This document shows, piece after piece, positions 49,367 through 58,087 of a DNA stretch of 64,000 nucleotides. How positions within the stretch are numbered: the stretch's first letter is position 1; every line of letters begins with the position of its first letter. The notes under the pieces were generated by a model that saw only the letters and a program-made list of their open reading frames with translations, did no database searches and was not told the DNA's origin. The stretch is from positions 46,264-110,263 of the forward strand of contig DATFUZ010000024.1 of the NCBI GenBank assembly GCA_035260545.1. The letters run 5' to 3'. The stretch is from DATDDB01 sp035260545 (lineage in GTDB: Bacteria > Pseudomonadota > Gammaproteobacteria > Burkholderiales > Gallionellaceae). Made by a program: the position numbers and the translations under genes.

Positions 49367-51376
49367 ATGCGGCGTTTCCTCAACGTTTTTGCCCTTGTGC
49401 TGGGTATTGCCCTGGCACCCCTGTCACCACTGGGTGCGCGCATGGCGCAAGCGGCGGATATCAGCAAGCACACTATAGAGGCCGTGAGTGCGGCTACTTA
49501 TGAGGTGGTGATGCTCAAGCCCGCAGAAGGCCATCTCAAGTACGAGCGGCCCCTGCCCATGGATCTTGTTCCGTACACGATACGCAATGACAGCTATTAT
49601 TCGGTGGGCACGGCCTTTGCCATCGGTCCCAATCAGTGGGTCACCGCAGGCCATGTGTTCGATCTCGGCCACAAGAGCCTGTCCAAGATCTACCGCCTGC
49701 GCGATCACGACGGCAAGGTATACGATGTAGACCAGATCCTGAAATACTCCATGCACCGCGATTTCGTGGTGTTTTCGATCAAGAATCCGCCGGAGATCAA
49801 GCCGCTCGCGACCAACACCGTGCCGCGCATCAACGAGAAGGTGTATTCGGCCGGCAATGCGCTGGGCGAGGGCGTAGTTTTTCGCGACGGCTTGTTCACC
49901 TCGCGCACGCCGGAGGAGGACTATGGCGACTGGAAGTGGATCCGCTTTTCGGCCGCGGCCTCGCCCGGCAATAGCGGCGGGCCGTTGCTGGATACCGACG
50001 GCAAGGTGATTGGCGTAATCATCGGCAAGTCCGAGAACGAGAACCTGAATTACGCGCTGCCTATCCAGGAGGTGCTGCAGGCGCCCCGGAATGTGGCCAG
50101 CGTGGACGCCCGCATCGTGTACACGATAGACAACATGCCGAACGAATCCGGCACCGGCCGCATCCAGAAGAAATACAAGCTGCCGCAGTCCTATGCGGCG
50201 CTCGACGCGGTGATTACCCGCGACCTGGACCAGTTCGGCATGCAGGTGCAGGACAAGTTCCTGGCCGAGCGCAAGGCGCATACCTTTCCCAGCGGCAAGA
50301 GCTCGCTGCCGCTGCTTTACTCCGACAGCAGCACGGTGATGCCCGGCCTGATCGCCCGCGGCGACGACGGCCTCTGGGATGCCTACAGTCCGGCCAAGCC
50401 GAACAACAGCGAAATCGGGGAGAATGGGGCCTTCTCGTACGGGACGGTGGGGAGTTCGGATTTCTTCCTGTTCCGCAAGCCGGATGGCATGCAGACCGCC
50501 GCGCTGTATGACGATTCCAAACTGCTCATGGACACGATCCTGCAGGGCTATCCCCTGTACCGCACCGTGGCATCGCAGCGGATCAAGGTGACCTCCATGG
50601 GCAAGGCCGCCCAGGCGTACAACTATACCGATCATTACGGGCGGAAGTGGCTGGTGCGGGTGTGGAACATCGATTATGCCGACGAGCGGCTCGCCCTGTT
50701 CGCGCTGCCGGTGCCGGGCGGGCTGGCCGGCATGATCCGCGTTACGCCGGTGGCGCAGATGGATTCGAATATCGACGACCTCAAGGTGCTGGCGGACTTC
50801 ACCAGCATCGCCTACTACGGGACGCTGGCCGACTGGCGCGAATTTCTCGCCCAGGTGGACCTGTTGCCGCGCGCGTTTGCCGACATTCACATCGATTTCG
50901 ACTATGGCAAGCAATTCAGCTACCGCTCGAAGCGGGTGGCATTTTCCTACGGCCCGGCGGAAATGCACATCACGCCGAGCAGCGACCTCAAGCTGAAGTT
51001 CGGGTATTTCGAGGACGACGGCAAGACGGTGTGGGATGTGAGCCAGATCGTGGCCGGCGACAGCAAGGACAGTTCGACGTTTTTCACGGTGGTGCGCCAC
51101 ATGCATCCGCCGAAGCAGCTCGACGACCGTTTCCAGAGCCGCTGGCAGAAGGTGACCCAGCACCAGTACCCGTTCAACGACGCCGCGTTTTTCGACAACA
51201 AGCGGACGGTGATCGGAGACATCTATCCGCATGGGGTGCCGGATAGCAAGCTGTCCGCGGCCAAGGTCGTGTATTCGGCCTTTTACGGCACGGATGGCAG
51301 CCTGAACCAGAAGATGGCTCAGACCCGGCTGGACCATTTCATGGGCCAGATGAAGGTGATCGAAAGCCCGTTCTGA
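49367..51376 (+). CDS. Secreted trypsin-like serine protease with large C-terminal domain
   Basis: The 669-residue protein has a signal peptide (FLNVFALVLGIALAPLSPLG, cleavage after AQA near residue 30) and a chymotrypsin-fold protease domain (about 60-250). The triad is readable: His in WVTAGHVFDLG, Asp in SMHRDFVVF and Ser in SPGNSGGPLLDTDG. The roughly 420-residue remainder is not a PDZ domain that I can recognise. GGAG stands 11 bases before ATG 49367. Probably periplasmic; the substrate is unknown and differs in layout from DegP. Confidence 0.85.
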   Translation: MRRFLNVFALVLGIALAPLSPLGARMAQAADISKHTIEAVSAATYEVVMLKPAEGHLKYERPLPMDLVPYTIRNDSYYSVGTAFAIGPNQWVTAGHVFDLGHKSLSKIYRLRDHDGKVYDVDQILKYSMHRDFVVFSIKNPPEIKPLATNTVPRINEKVYSAGNALGEGVVFRDGLFTSRTPEEDYGDWKWIRFSAAASPGNSGGPLLDTDGKVIGVIIGKSENENLNYALPIQEVLQAPRNVASVDARIVYTIDNMPNESGTGRIQKKYKLPQSYAALDAVITRDLDQFGMQVQDKFLAERKAHTFPSGKSSLPLLYSDSSTVMPGLIARGDDGLWDAYSPAKPNNSEIGENGAFSYGTVGSSDFFLFRKPDGMQTAALYDDSKLLMDTILQGYPLYRTVASQRIKVTSMGKAAQAYNYTDHYGRKWLVRVWNIDYADERLALFALPVPGGLAGMIRVTPVAQMDSNIDDLKVLADFTSIAYYGTLADWREFLAQVDLLPRAFADIHIDFDYGKQFSYRSKRVAFSYGPAEMHITPSSDLKLKFGYFEDDGKTVWDVSQIVAGDSKDSSTFFTVVRHMHPPKQLDDRFQSRWQKVTQHQYPFNDAAFFDNKRTVIGDIYPHGVPDSKLSAAKVVYSAFYGTDGSLNQKMAQTRLDHFMGQMKVIESPF

Positions 51377-51434
51377 GCAGCCTGCCGCCCTGAGAGGGGC
51401 GCGGCTGAACTACGGCAAGAGAAAGGATAACAGC

Positions 51435-52292
51435 GTGAACGCCGCGCGCCGCTACACATTGACCATCGGATGCCCGGACCGCAGCGGGATCATTGCCGCG
51501 GTGAGCGGCTTCATTGCCCGCCATGACGGGTGGATTCTGGAGGCAAGCTATCACACCGACCTGGAGTCGCGGCAGTTTTTCATGCGCCAGGAGATACGCG
51601 CGGATTCGCTGCCGTTTGCCGCCGGCGAGTTCCGGCGGCTGTTCGCGCCGCTGGCGCAAGAATACGCGATGACCTGGCGGCTGTCGGATTCCGCGGTGAA
51701 GAAGCGGCTGGTGGTGCTGGTGAGCAAGCAGGCGCATTGCCTGGACGACCTGCTGCACCGCTGGCGCAGCGGCGAGCTGCAAGTGGAGATTCCCTGCGTG
51801 ATTTCCAACCACGACGACCTGCGCAGCTTCGTCGAGTGGCATGGCATCCCCTATGTTCACGTGCCCATGGAGGCTGACAAGGCCGCGGCCTTCAGGCGCA
51901 TCGCCGCCCTGTTCGGGGAACACCGTGGAGACACCCTGGTGCTGGCGCGCTTCATGCAGATCCTGCCGCCGGCGTTGTGTCAGCGGTTTTCGGGGTCGGT
52001 GATCAACATTCATCACAGCTTTTTGCCCTCATTCGCGGGGGCGAAGCCGTACCACCAGGCGTATCAGCGCGGCGTGAAGCTGATCGGCGCAACCTGCCAT
52101 TACGTGACCGAGGAACTGGATGCCGGGCCCATCATCGAGCAGGACACGGTGCGAATCGACCACGGCGACACGGTGGAGGACATGGTGCGCTACGGGCGCG
52201 ACATCGAGAAGACGGTGCTGGCGCGCGGGCTGCGCTACCACGTGGAAGACCGCGTGCTGATCTGCGGCAACAAGACCGTCGTGTTCAAGTAA
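51435..52292 (+). CDS. purU: Formyltetrahydrofolate deformylase
   Basis: PurU hydrolyses 10-formyl-THF to THF and formate, balancing one-carbon pools. The 285-residue protein has an N-terminal ACT domain (TIGCPDRSGIIAAVSGFIA) and a formyltransferase-like domain with NIHHSFLPSFAGAKPYHQAY and the catalytic aspartate region YVTEELDAGPIIEQD. The GTG start has AAGGA upstream. Convergent with amtB. Confidence 0.94.
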   Translation: MNAARRYTLTIGCPDRSGIIAAVSGFIARHDGWILEASYHTDLESRQFFMRQEIRADSLPFAAGEFRRLFAPLAQEYAMTWRLSDSAVKKRLVVLVSKQAHCLDDLLHRWRSGELQVEIPCVISNHDDLRSFVEWHGIPYVHVPMEADKAAAFRRIAALFGEHRGDTLVLARFMQILPPALCQRFSGSVINIHHSFLPSFAGAKPYHQAYQRGVKLIGATCHYVTEELDAGPIIEQDTVRIDHGDTVEDMVRYGRDIEKTVLARGLRYHVEDRVLICGNKTVVFK

Positions 52293-52318
52293 AAAAAGGG
52301 GGCGCCGGCTGGCGCCCC
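52291..52318 (-). terminator. Intrinsic terminator of the porin-glnK-amtB operon
   Basis: On the minus strand GGGGCGCC pairs with GGCGCCCC around a four-base loop and is followed by seven T. It lies 31 bases beyond the amtB stop and at the purU stop, so it ends the minus-strand operon. Confidence 0.85.
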
Positions 52319-52349
52319 TGAAACACCCGAGAGGGTGGAGGAGATAGGA

Positions 52350-53729
52350 TTATTCGACGCGTTCGCCGTGGAGGGCGATGTCCAGACCTTCGCGTTCCTG
52401 CTCTTCGCTGACACGCAGGCCCATGACCATGTCGATCACTTTGAGGATGATGAGGGTGACGACTGCGTCATAGACGATGGTCACCAGCACGCCCTTACCC
52501 TGGATCAGCAGCTGCATGGCGTTGCCTTCCAGCAGGCCGGCGGTGCCGCCGATGCCCTTGACCGCAAACACACCGGTCAGCATGGCGCCGACGATACCGC
52601 CGATGGCGTGCACGCCGAAGGCATCCAGCGAGTCGTCGTAGCCCAGCATGTTCTTCAGGTAGACCGCAGTCCAGAAGCAGATCACGCCGGCAGCAAGGCC
52701 GATGACCAGGGCGCCCACGGGGCCGACGAAGCCGGAGGCCGGGGTGATCGCAACGAGGCCGGCAACCGCGCCGGAGCAGATACCCAGCACGCTTGGTTTG
52801 CCCTTGGCAGCCCATTCAGCGAACATCCAGCTCAGCGCCGCCATTGCGGTTGCGATCTGGGTCACAGCCATCGCCATGCCTGCGCGGTCGTTGGCGGCGC
52901 CTGCGGAACCGGCGTTGAACCCGAACCAGCCCACCCACAGTAGCGAGGCGCCGATCAGGGTCAGGACGAGGTTATGCGGCGCCATGGCTTCCTTGCCGTA
53001 GCCCAGGCGCTTGCCCAGGACGATGGCAGCCACGAGGCCCGCGACACCGGCGTTGATATGCACCACGGTGCCGCCCGCGAAGTCGAGCACGCCGCTGCCG
53101 CCCAGCCAGCCGCCGGGGCCCCACACCATGTGGGCGATAGGCGCATAAACCGCCAGCAGCCAGACACTCATGAACACGAGCATGGAGGAGAACTTCATGC
53201 GGTCAGCAAAGGCGCCGGTGATGAGGGCCGGGGTGATGATCGCGAAGGTCATCTGGAACGTCATGTAGGTGGATTCGGGGATGGTGCCGGCCAGGGAGTT
53301 GGCCGCATCCAGGCCCATGCCCGAGAGGAACGCCCGGCTCATGCCGCCGAGGAATCCGTTGCCTTCCGTGAAGGCCAGGCTGTAGCCCACTATCATCCAG
53401 AGCACGGTCACCACGCAGGTGATGGCGAAGCTCTGCATGGCGGTAGCCAGCACGTTCTTCTTGCGGACCATGCCGCCATAGAACAGCGCCAGGCCGGGAA
53501 TGGTCATCATCAGGACCAGCGCGGTGGAGGTCAGCATCCACGCGTTGTCGCCGGAGTTGATGAAAGCCCCAGGGTTGGGTGCGGCTGCCGGAGCGGCTGC
53601 CGGGGCAGCAGCAGGAGCGGCGGCGGCAGGGGCGGCGGCGGGAGCCGACGCGGCCTCATCCGCAAATGAGGGCGCTGCAAAGCCGGACAGCGCGGCCAGC
53701 AACGTGACTAGTGCGAACAGTTTTTTCAT
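52350..53729 (-). CDS. amtB: Ammonium transporter AmtB
   Basis: AmtB forms a trimeric ammonium channel that GlnK can block. The 459-residue protein has a signal peptide, an unusual Ala/Pro-repeat segment (about residues 25-52) in the periplasmic N-terminus, and eleven membrane helices. Family segments are MMTIPGLALFYGGMVRKKNV, AGGTVVHINAGVAGLVAA and DDSLDAFGVHAIGGIVGA. It follows glnK by 12 bases under sigma-54/NtrC control from upstream of the porin gene. Confidence 0.96.
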   Translation of the reverse strand: MKKLFALVTLLAALSGFAAPSFADEAASAPAAAPAAAAPAAAPAAAPAAAPNPGAFINSGDNAWMLTSTALVLMMTIPGLALFYGGMVRKKNVLATAMQSFAITCVVTVLWMIVGYSLAFTEGNGFLGGMSRAFLSGMGLDAANSLAGTIPESTYMTFQMTFAIITPALITGAFADRMKFSSMLVFMSVWLLAVYAPIAHMVWGPGGWLGGSGVLDFAGGTVVHINAGVAGLVAAIVLGKRLGYGKEAMAPHNLVLTLIGASLLWVGWFGFNAGSAGAANDRAGMAMAVTQIATAMAALSWMFAEWAAKGKPSVLGICSGAVAGLVAITPASGFVGPVGALVIGLAAGVICFWTAVYLKNMLGYDDSLDAFGVHAIGGIVGAMLTGVFAVKGIGGTAGLLEGNAMQLLIQGKGVLVTIVYDAVVTLIILKVIDMVMGLRVSEEQEREGLDIALHGERVE

Positions 53730-53741
53730 GTCCTGATCTCC

Positions 53742-54080
53742 TTACAGGGCTTCCGGACCGGTTTCGCCGGTGCGGATGCGGATGACTTGCGTGATATCGC
53801 TTACAAAGATCTTGCCGTCGCCGATCTTGCCGGTCTTCGCGGCCTTTTCGATGGCCTCGATGACGCGATCAAGCAGGTCGGCGGCAACTGCAGCCTCAAC
53901 CTTGATCTTGGGCAGGAAATCCACGACATATTCCGCACCGCGGTACAGCTCGGTGTGCCCTTTCTGCCGCCCGAAGCCCTTGACCTCGGTGACGGTGATA
54001 CCTTGCACACCGACAGCGGAAAGTGCTTCGCGCACTTCATCCAGCTTGAACGGCTTGATAATGGCGGTAACCATTTTCAT
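53742..54080 (-). CDS. glnK: PII signalling protein GlnK
   Basis: A 112-residue PII protein that senses ATP/ADP and 2-oxoglutarate and, when unmodified, blocks AmtB. The uridylylation tyrosine is in the T-loop segment YRGAEYVVDFLPK (Tyr51), the B-loop is KTGKIGDGKIFV, and the start is MKMVTAIIKPFKLDEVREAL. Adjacency to amtB marks it as GlnK rather than GlnB. It starts 28 bases after the porin stop. Confidence 0.96.
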   Translation of the reverse strand: MKMVTAIIKPFKLDEVREALSAVGVQGITVTEVKGFGRQKGHTELYRGAEYVVDFLPKIKVEAAVAADLLDRVIEAIEKAAKTGKIGDGKIFVSDITQVIRIRTGETGPEAL

Positions 54081-54108
54081 TTCATTCTCCTTAATAAGGT
54101 TGACGCTG

Positions 54109-55257
54109 TTAGAACTGGAAGATCGATTCCAGGGCGTAGGAGGTCTGGCTATTAGTACCGGTGCCGTCCGCCTTCAGGAACGACGCAACGTCGGAGGTAT
54201 CCCTGCGCGCTTCGAGGCGCAGCGTCAGGGCCTTCGCAACCTGGTAACCGACGTCCACGGTGTTGGACTTCAGGTTTTGCGCGATGCCCGAACGGTAGCC
54301 ATCGGGATCGTTGAAGCCTTCATGACGGTAGGAAAGCTTTACCGCATCCGTCAGCTGGTAGTTGGCATACAGGGCCAAGGCCTTCCATTTTGCCTTGCCG
54401 ATGGCCCCTGTGGCCAAGGTAGCGCCGTCCTGGGTGGCGTTGGCATAGTCAGCAACGAAATTCAGCTTGTCGGTCGCGTTGAGGGTGGCCAGCACGTCGG
54501 TGTAGTTGCGCGTGCCGCCGGTGGGCGTAGCGGCCACTTCCTTGCCGTGGTAGTTGGTGACGGCCAGGGTGAACATGCTTACGGGTGCGAGCACCAGGCT
54601 CAGTTCGCTGGTGCGGGTGCCGGTGGTTGCATAAACCTGGTCAAAGCCGTTGTTCACGCCGGCAATCACGCTCACCTTGTCGTTGATCACATAGGTTGCA
54701 CGCACGCCGGTGTGGGTATAGGGACCCCAGCCGAACATCCAGGCGCGCGAATATTCCGAATTCGACGGGCTGGTGATCAGCTCGGCACCGGCCAGGGTTG
54801 CGAATTTACCGCCGATCACGGTCAGGTTGCCGGTGGCATAGCTGATATACGCCTGGGTCAGGTCGGCGTTGGTCGTGCCCAGGCCGTTGGAGGCAATGGT
54901 CGGCGCATCTTCGCCGGCGGTCACGTTGACGACGCCACCCACCCCTTCCTTCGGTTGCTTGGCAAGGGTAAATGCCGCCTGATGCAGGGTGAACCCGCTA
55001 TAGTTCTTGCCCTGGGTCGCGCCCTGGGTGTCAAAGATGCGCGAATTGCCCGCCGTCCCGCCCACGATCGGTCCTGGGCCTGAGTTGACGAACAAGCCGG
55101 TTGTATCCATGGAGCCGTATGCCATGTCCATGTACCCGGTCAGGCTGATGCCGGAGGCATCCAGAACTTGGGACAAAGTAGGCGCAGGGGCATCGGCTGC
55201 GTATGCGCCGGCGGACAGCGTAGCCAGCACGGCTATAACGGACAATTTCCTTTTCAT
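54109..55257 (-). CDS. Outer-membrane beta-barrel porin, nitrogen-regulated
   Basis: The 382-residue product has a signal peptide (VIAVLATLSAGAYA) and alternating hydrophobic strands ending in a C-terminal Phe (YALESIFQF), typical of barrels inserted by Bam. It resembles the BBP2-type putative porins (start ISLTGYMDMAYGS). It is the first gene of the transcript with glnK and amtB, directly behind the sigma-54 promoter, so it probably lets ammonium or another small nitrogen source through the outer membrane. The solute is inferred from context only. Confidence 0.82.
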   Translation of the reverse strand: MKRKLSVIAVLATLSAGAYAADAPAPTLSQVLDASGISLTGYMDMAYGSMDTTGLFVNSGPGPIVGGTAGNSRIFDTQGATQGKNYSGFTLHQAAFTLAKQPKEGVGGVVNVTAGEDAPTIASNGLGTTNADLTQAYISYATGNLTVIGGKFATLAGAELITSPSNSEYSRAWMFGWGPYTHTGVRATYVINDKVSVIAGVNNGFDQVYATTGTRTSELSLVLAPVSMFTLAVTNYHGKEVAATPTGGTRNYTDVLATLNATDKLNFVADYANATQDGATLATGAIGKAKWKALALYANYQLTDAVKLSYRHEGFNDPDGYRSGIAQNLKSNTVDVGYQVAKALTLRLEARRDTSDVASFLKADGTGTNSQTSYALESIFQF

Positions 55258-55321
55258 GACAGTCTTCCTCTTCGAGTTAAGGTGAGAACGACTCTTTTTC
55301 CATCGAGTCTGCCTTACCCTA

Positions 55322-55337
55322 AGCAGCTTCCATGCCA
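55322..55337 (-). promoter_or_regulatory. Sigma-54 promoter of porin-glnK-amtB
   Basis: On the minus strand TGGCATGGAAGCTGCT fits TGGCAYR-N4-YTGCW with GG and GC ten bases apart. It lies about 65 bases upstream of the porin ATG. It is the same class as the glnA promoter. Confidence 0.85.
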
Positions 55338-55396
55338 GCTATTTTTAGGCTTAATAACAATTAGGTACGTGACAACTGAATTTCTGCGGGCGGAAC

Positions 55397-55445
55397 GCGC
55401 CCTAAGCGGGTGCGGGTGCACCAAATGCGCGCCCGGTTTTGGTGC
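55397..55445. promoter_or_regulatory. NtrC-like enhancer region of porin-glnK-amtB
   Basis: Two 17-base partial dyads, GCGCCCTAAGCGGGTGC (55397-55413) and GCGCCCGGTTTTGGTGC (55429-55445), are centred 32 bases apart, nearly the same spacing as at glnA. Between them GCACCAAA (55418) and TTTGGTGC (55438) form a perfect eight-base inverted repeat. The region lies about 60-120 bases upstream of the sigma-54 promoter. The dyads are weaker than at glnA. Confidence 0.65.
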
Positions 55446-55508
55446 GTCTTATAGGGGATATTCCGGTCCGGGTCGCGTGCAAAGTGCGGGCCGGCGAGAC
55501 AGGGTACT

Positions 55509-55540
55509 TAAAAAGACGAGGGCGGCACAAGGCCGCCCTC
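55509..55540 (-). terminator. Intrinsic terminator after the first TorF gene
   Basis: On the minus strand GAGGGCGGC pairs with GCCGCCCTC and is followed by GTCTTTTT. It lies 24 bases past the stop of the TorF-type gene at 55564, so that gene is not co-transcribed with the porin. Confidence 0.8.
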
Positions 55541-55563
55541 TGGAGTAGCCTGCAGGCGCAGGC

Positions 55564-56412
55564 TTAGAAGGTGCGGGTCAGCGAAACCACGGCTGCGCTC
55601 TGCCCGAGATCGCGGCCAAGGACGTGATAGAACGTGCCGGGACCGCTTGCAGCATTGGTCTTGCTGTATGCCACGGCAAGTTCGTAGTCGTCGAATTCCT
55701 TGGTCAGGCCGATCTTGTAGTCTGTGTAGGTAGGAGTGGCGCCGGCTGCGGCCAGCGCATCCGCCGTGACACCCTTGTAGGTCTGCTTGCCCGCATGCAG
55801 CCCCAGGCTAAGACCCTCCGCCAGTGGAATGTTGGCGTTGATCTCGATATAGTTGGTACCAGCCGCGTCCTTCACGCCAAAAGTGTTGCCGAGGCTGTAG
55901 GAATACTTGGCGTTGATCCACTTGTAACCAAAGCCCGCGTACAACTCGTTGGTGTCGCCCTTGGTCGCAGTGGGGGCGTAGTCTCCGGGAAAGTTATAGC
56001 GCAGATAGCCAACGTCGTAGTTGAAATCGCCAGCGACATGATTCTTGAAGCCGAAATACATGTCCAGTTCCATGCTGGCGTTGGCAGCACCTTCGGCGCC
56101 GCCGCGTTCGATGTACAGGTTGTTGAAGAAGCTGGAGTTCGTGCCGAATACACCGGCGTACAAACCGCTGGAATGCTCATAGTCGAAACCGCCCTGCACG
56201 GCTGGCTTGCCGCCGGTCTGGGCAATGCCTCGGTACAGGTAGTTGTTGACCAGGCTGACGTTGGCGGTGAACGGGGATGCCTCTTCGGTCGCCAGTTCGA
56301 TCTCCGAGCCCACCCCGCCTGCGCCGCCAATGGGAGGCGCAGTCTCGGCGCCAAATGAAGCCTGGGCAGCGCATACGCCGACAATTGCGGCTAACAGCTT
56401 AAATCGTTGCAT
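55564..56412 (-). CDS. TorF family putative porin (copy 1)
   Basis: A 282-residue outer-membrane protein of the TIGR02001/TorF family. It has a signal peptide (LLAAIVGVCAAQASFG), the family start FTANVSLVNNYLYRGIAQTG, repeated beta-strand patterns and C-terminal VVSLTRTF. ATG 56412 follows GGGGATTT; the frame extends upstream without homology. Family members occur near amtB/glnK in betaproteobacteria and are thought to be porins. A paralogue is encoded next to it. Confidence 0.85.
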   Translation of the reverse strand: MQRFKLLAAIVGVCAAQASFGAETAPPIGGAGGVGSEIELATEEASPFTANVSLVNNYLYRGIAQTGGKPAVQGGFDYEHSSGLYAGVFGTNSSFFNNLYIERGGAEGAANASMELDMYFGFKNHVAGDFNYDVGYLRYNFPGDYAPTATKGDTNELYAGFGYKWINAKYSYSLGNTFGVKDAAGTNYIEINANIPLAEGLSLGLHAGKQTYKGVTADALAAAGATPTYTDYKIGLTKEFDDYELAVAYSKTNAASGPGTFYHVLGRDLGQSAAVVSLTRTF

Positions 56413-56745
56413 CTGAAATCCCCTCGATAGATGTGGTGTAGTAGTAGTTTTTAAGCCGGCATCCATACGGCAGCCGGCCCTTCTCCGATACACTTCGCCC
56501 AGCCTTGGGATCGCAGGGCAGCGCCGCTGCGTACACCGGGCAAGCGGTCTATTGTTCACAAAAAACCGTCTGCTTGCAAGAACTTAAACATTGATAGCAA
56601 CGCACTGCGGAACACGCAGCGATGGCCGCAAGAACGCGCGCCAAGGCGGTCATGCGCTAAGCAATTAGGTGGTAAGGGAAATCCGGGTAGGAAGGTAATG
56701 GAGGATTCAACATCACCCCCGGCCGCCTGGTGGCCGGGGCGGCAA
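56413..56745. other. Intergenic region between the two TorF genes
   Basis: This stretch of about 330 bases should hold the promoter of TorF copy 1 and the 3' end of TorF copy 2. I see a hairpin (CCCCGGCC/GGCCGGGG, 56717-56739) six bases past the copy 2 stop, without a T-run. No gene and no sigma-54 site is convincing. Confidence 0.5.
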
Positions 56746-57519
56746 TCAGAAAGTACGGCGGACCGAAAACACGGCCTGCTTCCGGCCCATGTTCACACCC
56801 CGGGAGTCGAGGTAGTAGCCGTTGGCTGGCGTATTGGTGCCGCTATATGCCAGGCCCAGTTCCCAGCCGGCCAGTTTCCCGGATACGCTGAGCTGCCAGT
56901 CGCGGTAGGAGGGATCGAGGCCCAGCAGGGTCATGGAAGCCGCGGACGCGCCGTTGTATGTCTGCTTGCCGTAATGCGCACCGAAGGAAAAGCTGTCCCC
57001 AACCGGAAACTTCGCGCTGATGTCCAGATAATGACTGCCCTTGGAATCGGCCACGCCAAAGGTGTTGCCCAAGCTGTAGGAGTATTTCACCGCCAGCCAG
57101 CCGTAGGCCAGGGCGGCATGCACTTCGTCGGTATCGGGGTTGATCTGGCCCACACTATATACGCCGGGAAAGTGGAAGCGCACGAGGCCGAAGTCGTAGT
57201 TGAAGTCATTATAGAAATTGTTTTTCACGCCTGCATAGGCATCCAGTTCCAGGCTTGAGCCGACCGCCTTGCCCTGGTCAGCGTACCAGCTCACGTTGGA
57301 GCCCCAGAGCCCGGCGTACACGCCGTTGTCCGCGGCAAGATCCACACCGCCCTGCACGGCGGGCTGGGTGTCGGTCCTCGAGATCCCGCGAAAGACGTAG
57401 TTGTTCACGATGCTGATATTGGCGGTGACTGGAGACACTTGGGGAACATCGGACGCCCACGCGGGCAGGGCAAACAGGGCGCCAGTCGCCACGATCAGCA
57501 GTTTGGTCTTGTGCAGCAT
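56746..57519 (-). CDS. TorF family putative porin (copy 2)
   Basis: A 257-residue paralogue of the preceding protein with signal peptide (LLIVATGALFALPAWA), the same opening TANISIVNNYVFRGISRTD, the shared core YSLGNTFGV and the ending FSVRRTF. ATG 57519 with GGAG upstream is preferred over an in-frame TTG at 57525. The two copies are clearly similar throughout, so they arose by duplication. Function is inferred as a porin. Confidence 0.85.
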   Translation of the reverse strand: MLHKTKLLIVATGALFALPAWASDVPQVSPVTANISIVNNYVFRGISRTDTQPAVQGGVDLAADNGVYAGLWGSNVSWYADQGKAVGSSLELDAYAGVKNNFYNDFNYDFGLVRFHFPGVYSVGQINPDTDEVHAALAYGWLAVKYSYSLGNTFGVADSKGSHYLDISAKFPVGDSFSFGAHYGKQTYNGASAASMTLLGLDPSYRDWQLSVSGKLAGWELGLAYSGTNTPANGYYLDSRGVNMGRKQAVFSVRRTF

Positions 57520-57689
57520 ATTCAATTCGGTCTCCGGATCCAGGATGTTTTTCGTGTTTGCCGCCGCGCGTGCGCCAAACGCGCAATACCAGCGGCAAAG
57601 TTTGCTAAACTACGCGGAAAAGACCGCACAATTCCCGGCAGCGGGTTTGCGCGGCGTTCCCTAAACCTGCATTGTAGCGGAAAATCATC

Positions 57690-57929
57690 ATGTTCAATTC
57701 CAAATTCCTGGACGATATTTCCTCCAAACTGGGCGAACTGGCCGCATCCAGACCGGGCCGTGATTTCGAGAAAAATGCGCGTGCGCTGCTGGCGCAGGGC
57801 TTCGCCAAGCTTGAGCTGGTGACGCGCGAGGAATTCGACGTGCAGGCGGAACTGCTTTCGCGCGCCCAGGCGCGGCTGGAAGCGCTGGAAGCACGCGTGG
57901 CGGAACTCGAAGCGCAGCGCGGAAAATAA
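57690..57929 (+). CDS. ubiK: UbiK ubiquinone biosynthesis accessory factor
   Basis: This 79-residue protein of the BMFP family (YqiC) has the start FNSKFLDDISSKLGELA, the conserved EKNARALLAQGFAKLELVTR and a C-terminal coiled coil (LEALEARVAELEAQ). UbiK trimers help the Ubi enzyme complex in aerobic ubiquinone synthesis. It precedes comM by 158 bases, an order common in betaproteobacteria. Confidence 0.92.
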   Translation: MFNSKFLDDISSKLGELAASRPGRDFEKNARALLAQGFAKLELVTREEFDVQAELLSRAQARLEALEARVAELEAQRGK

Positions 57930-58087
57930 GTGGCCGCCGCCGCCCAGTGCCCCTGAATAGTCAAAATGGCTAAGCCAGACAAGACGCGCGAGCCAAATCG
58001 CAGCGCAGCATATCCCGGAATATGTAAGCAAGATTTTTCGAGCACAACGCTGGATGGCGACGAAATTTTGATCAGGCGGGGGCACTT

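Noticed and set aside
53560..53660. Ala/Pro repeats at the AmtB N-terminus as a fused domain
   Set aside because: Low-complexity linker after the signal peptide, seen in other AmtB proteins; no domain.
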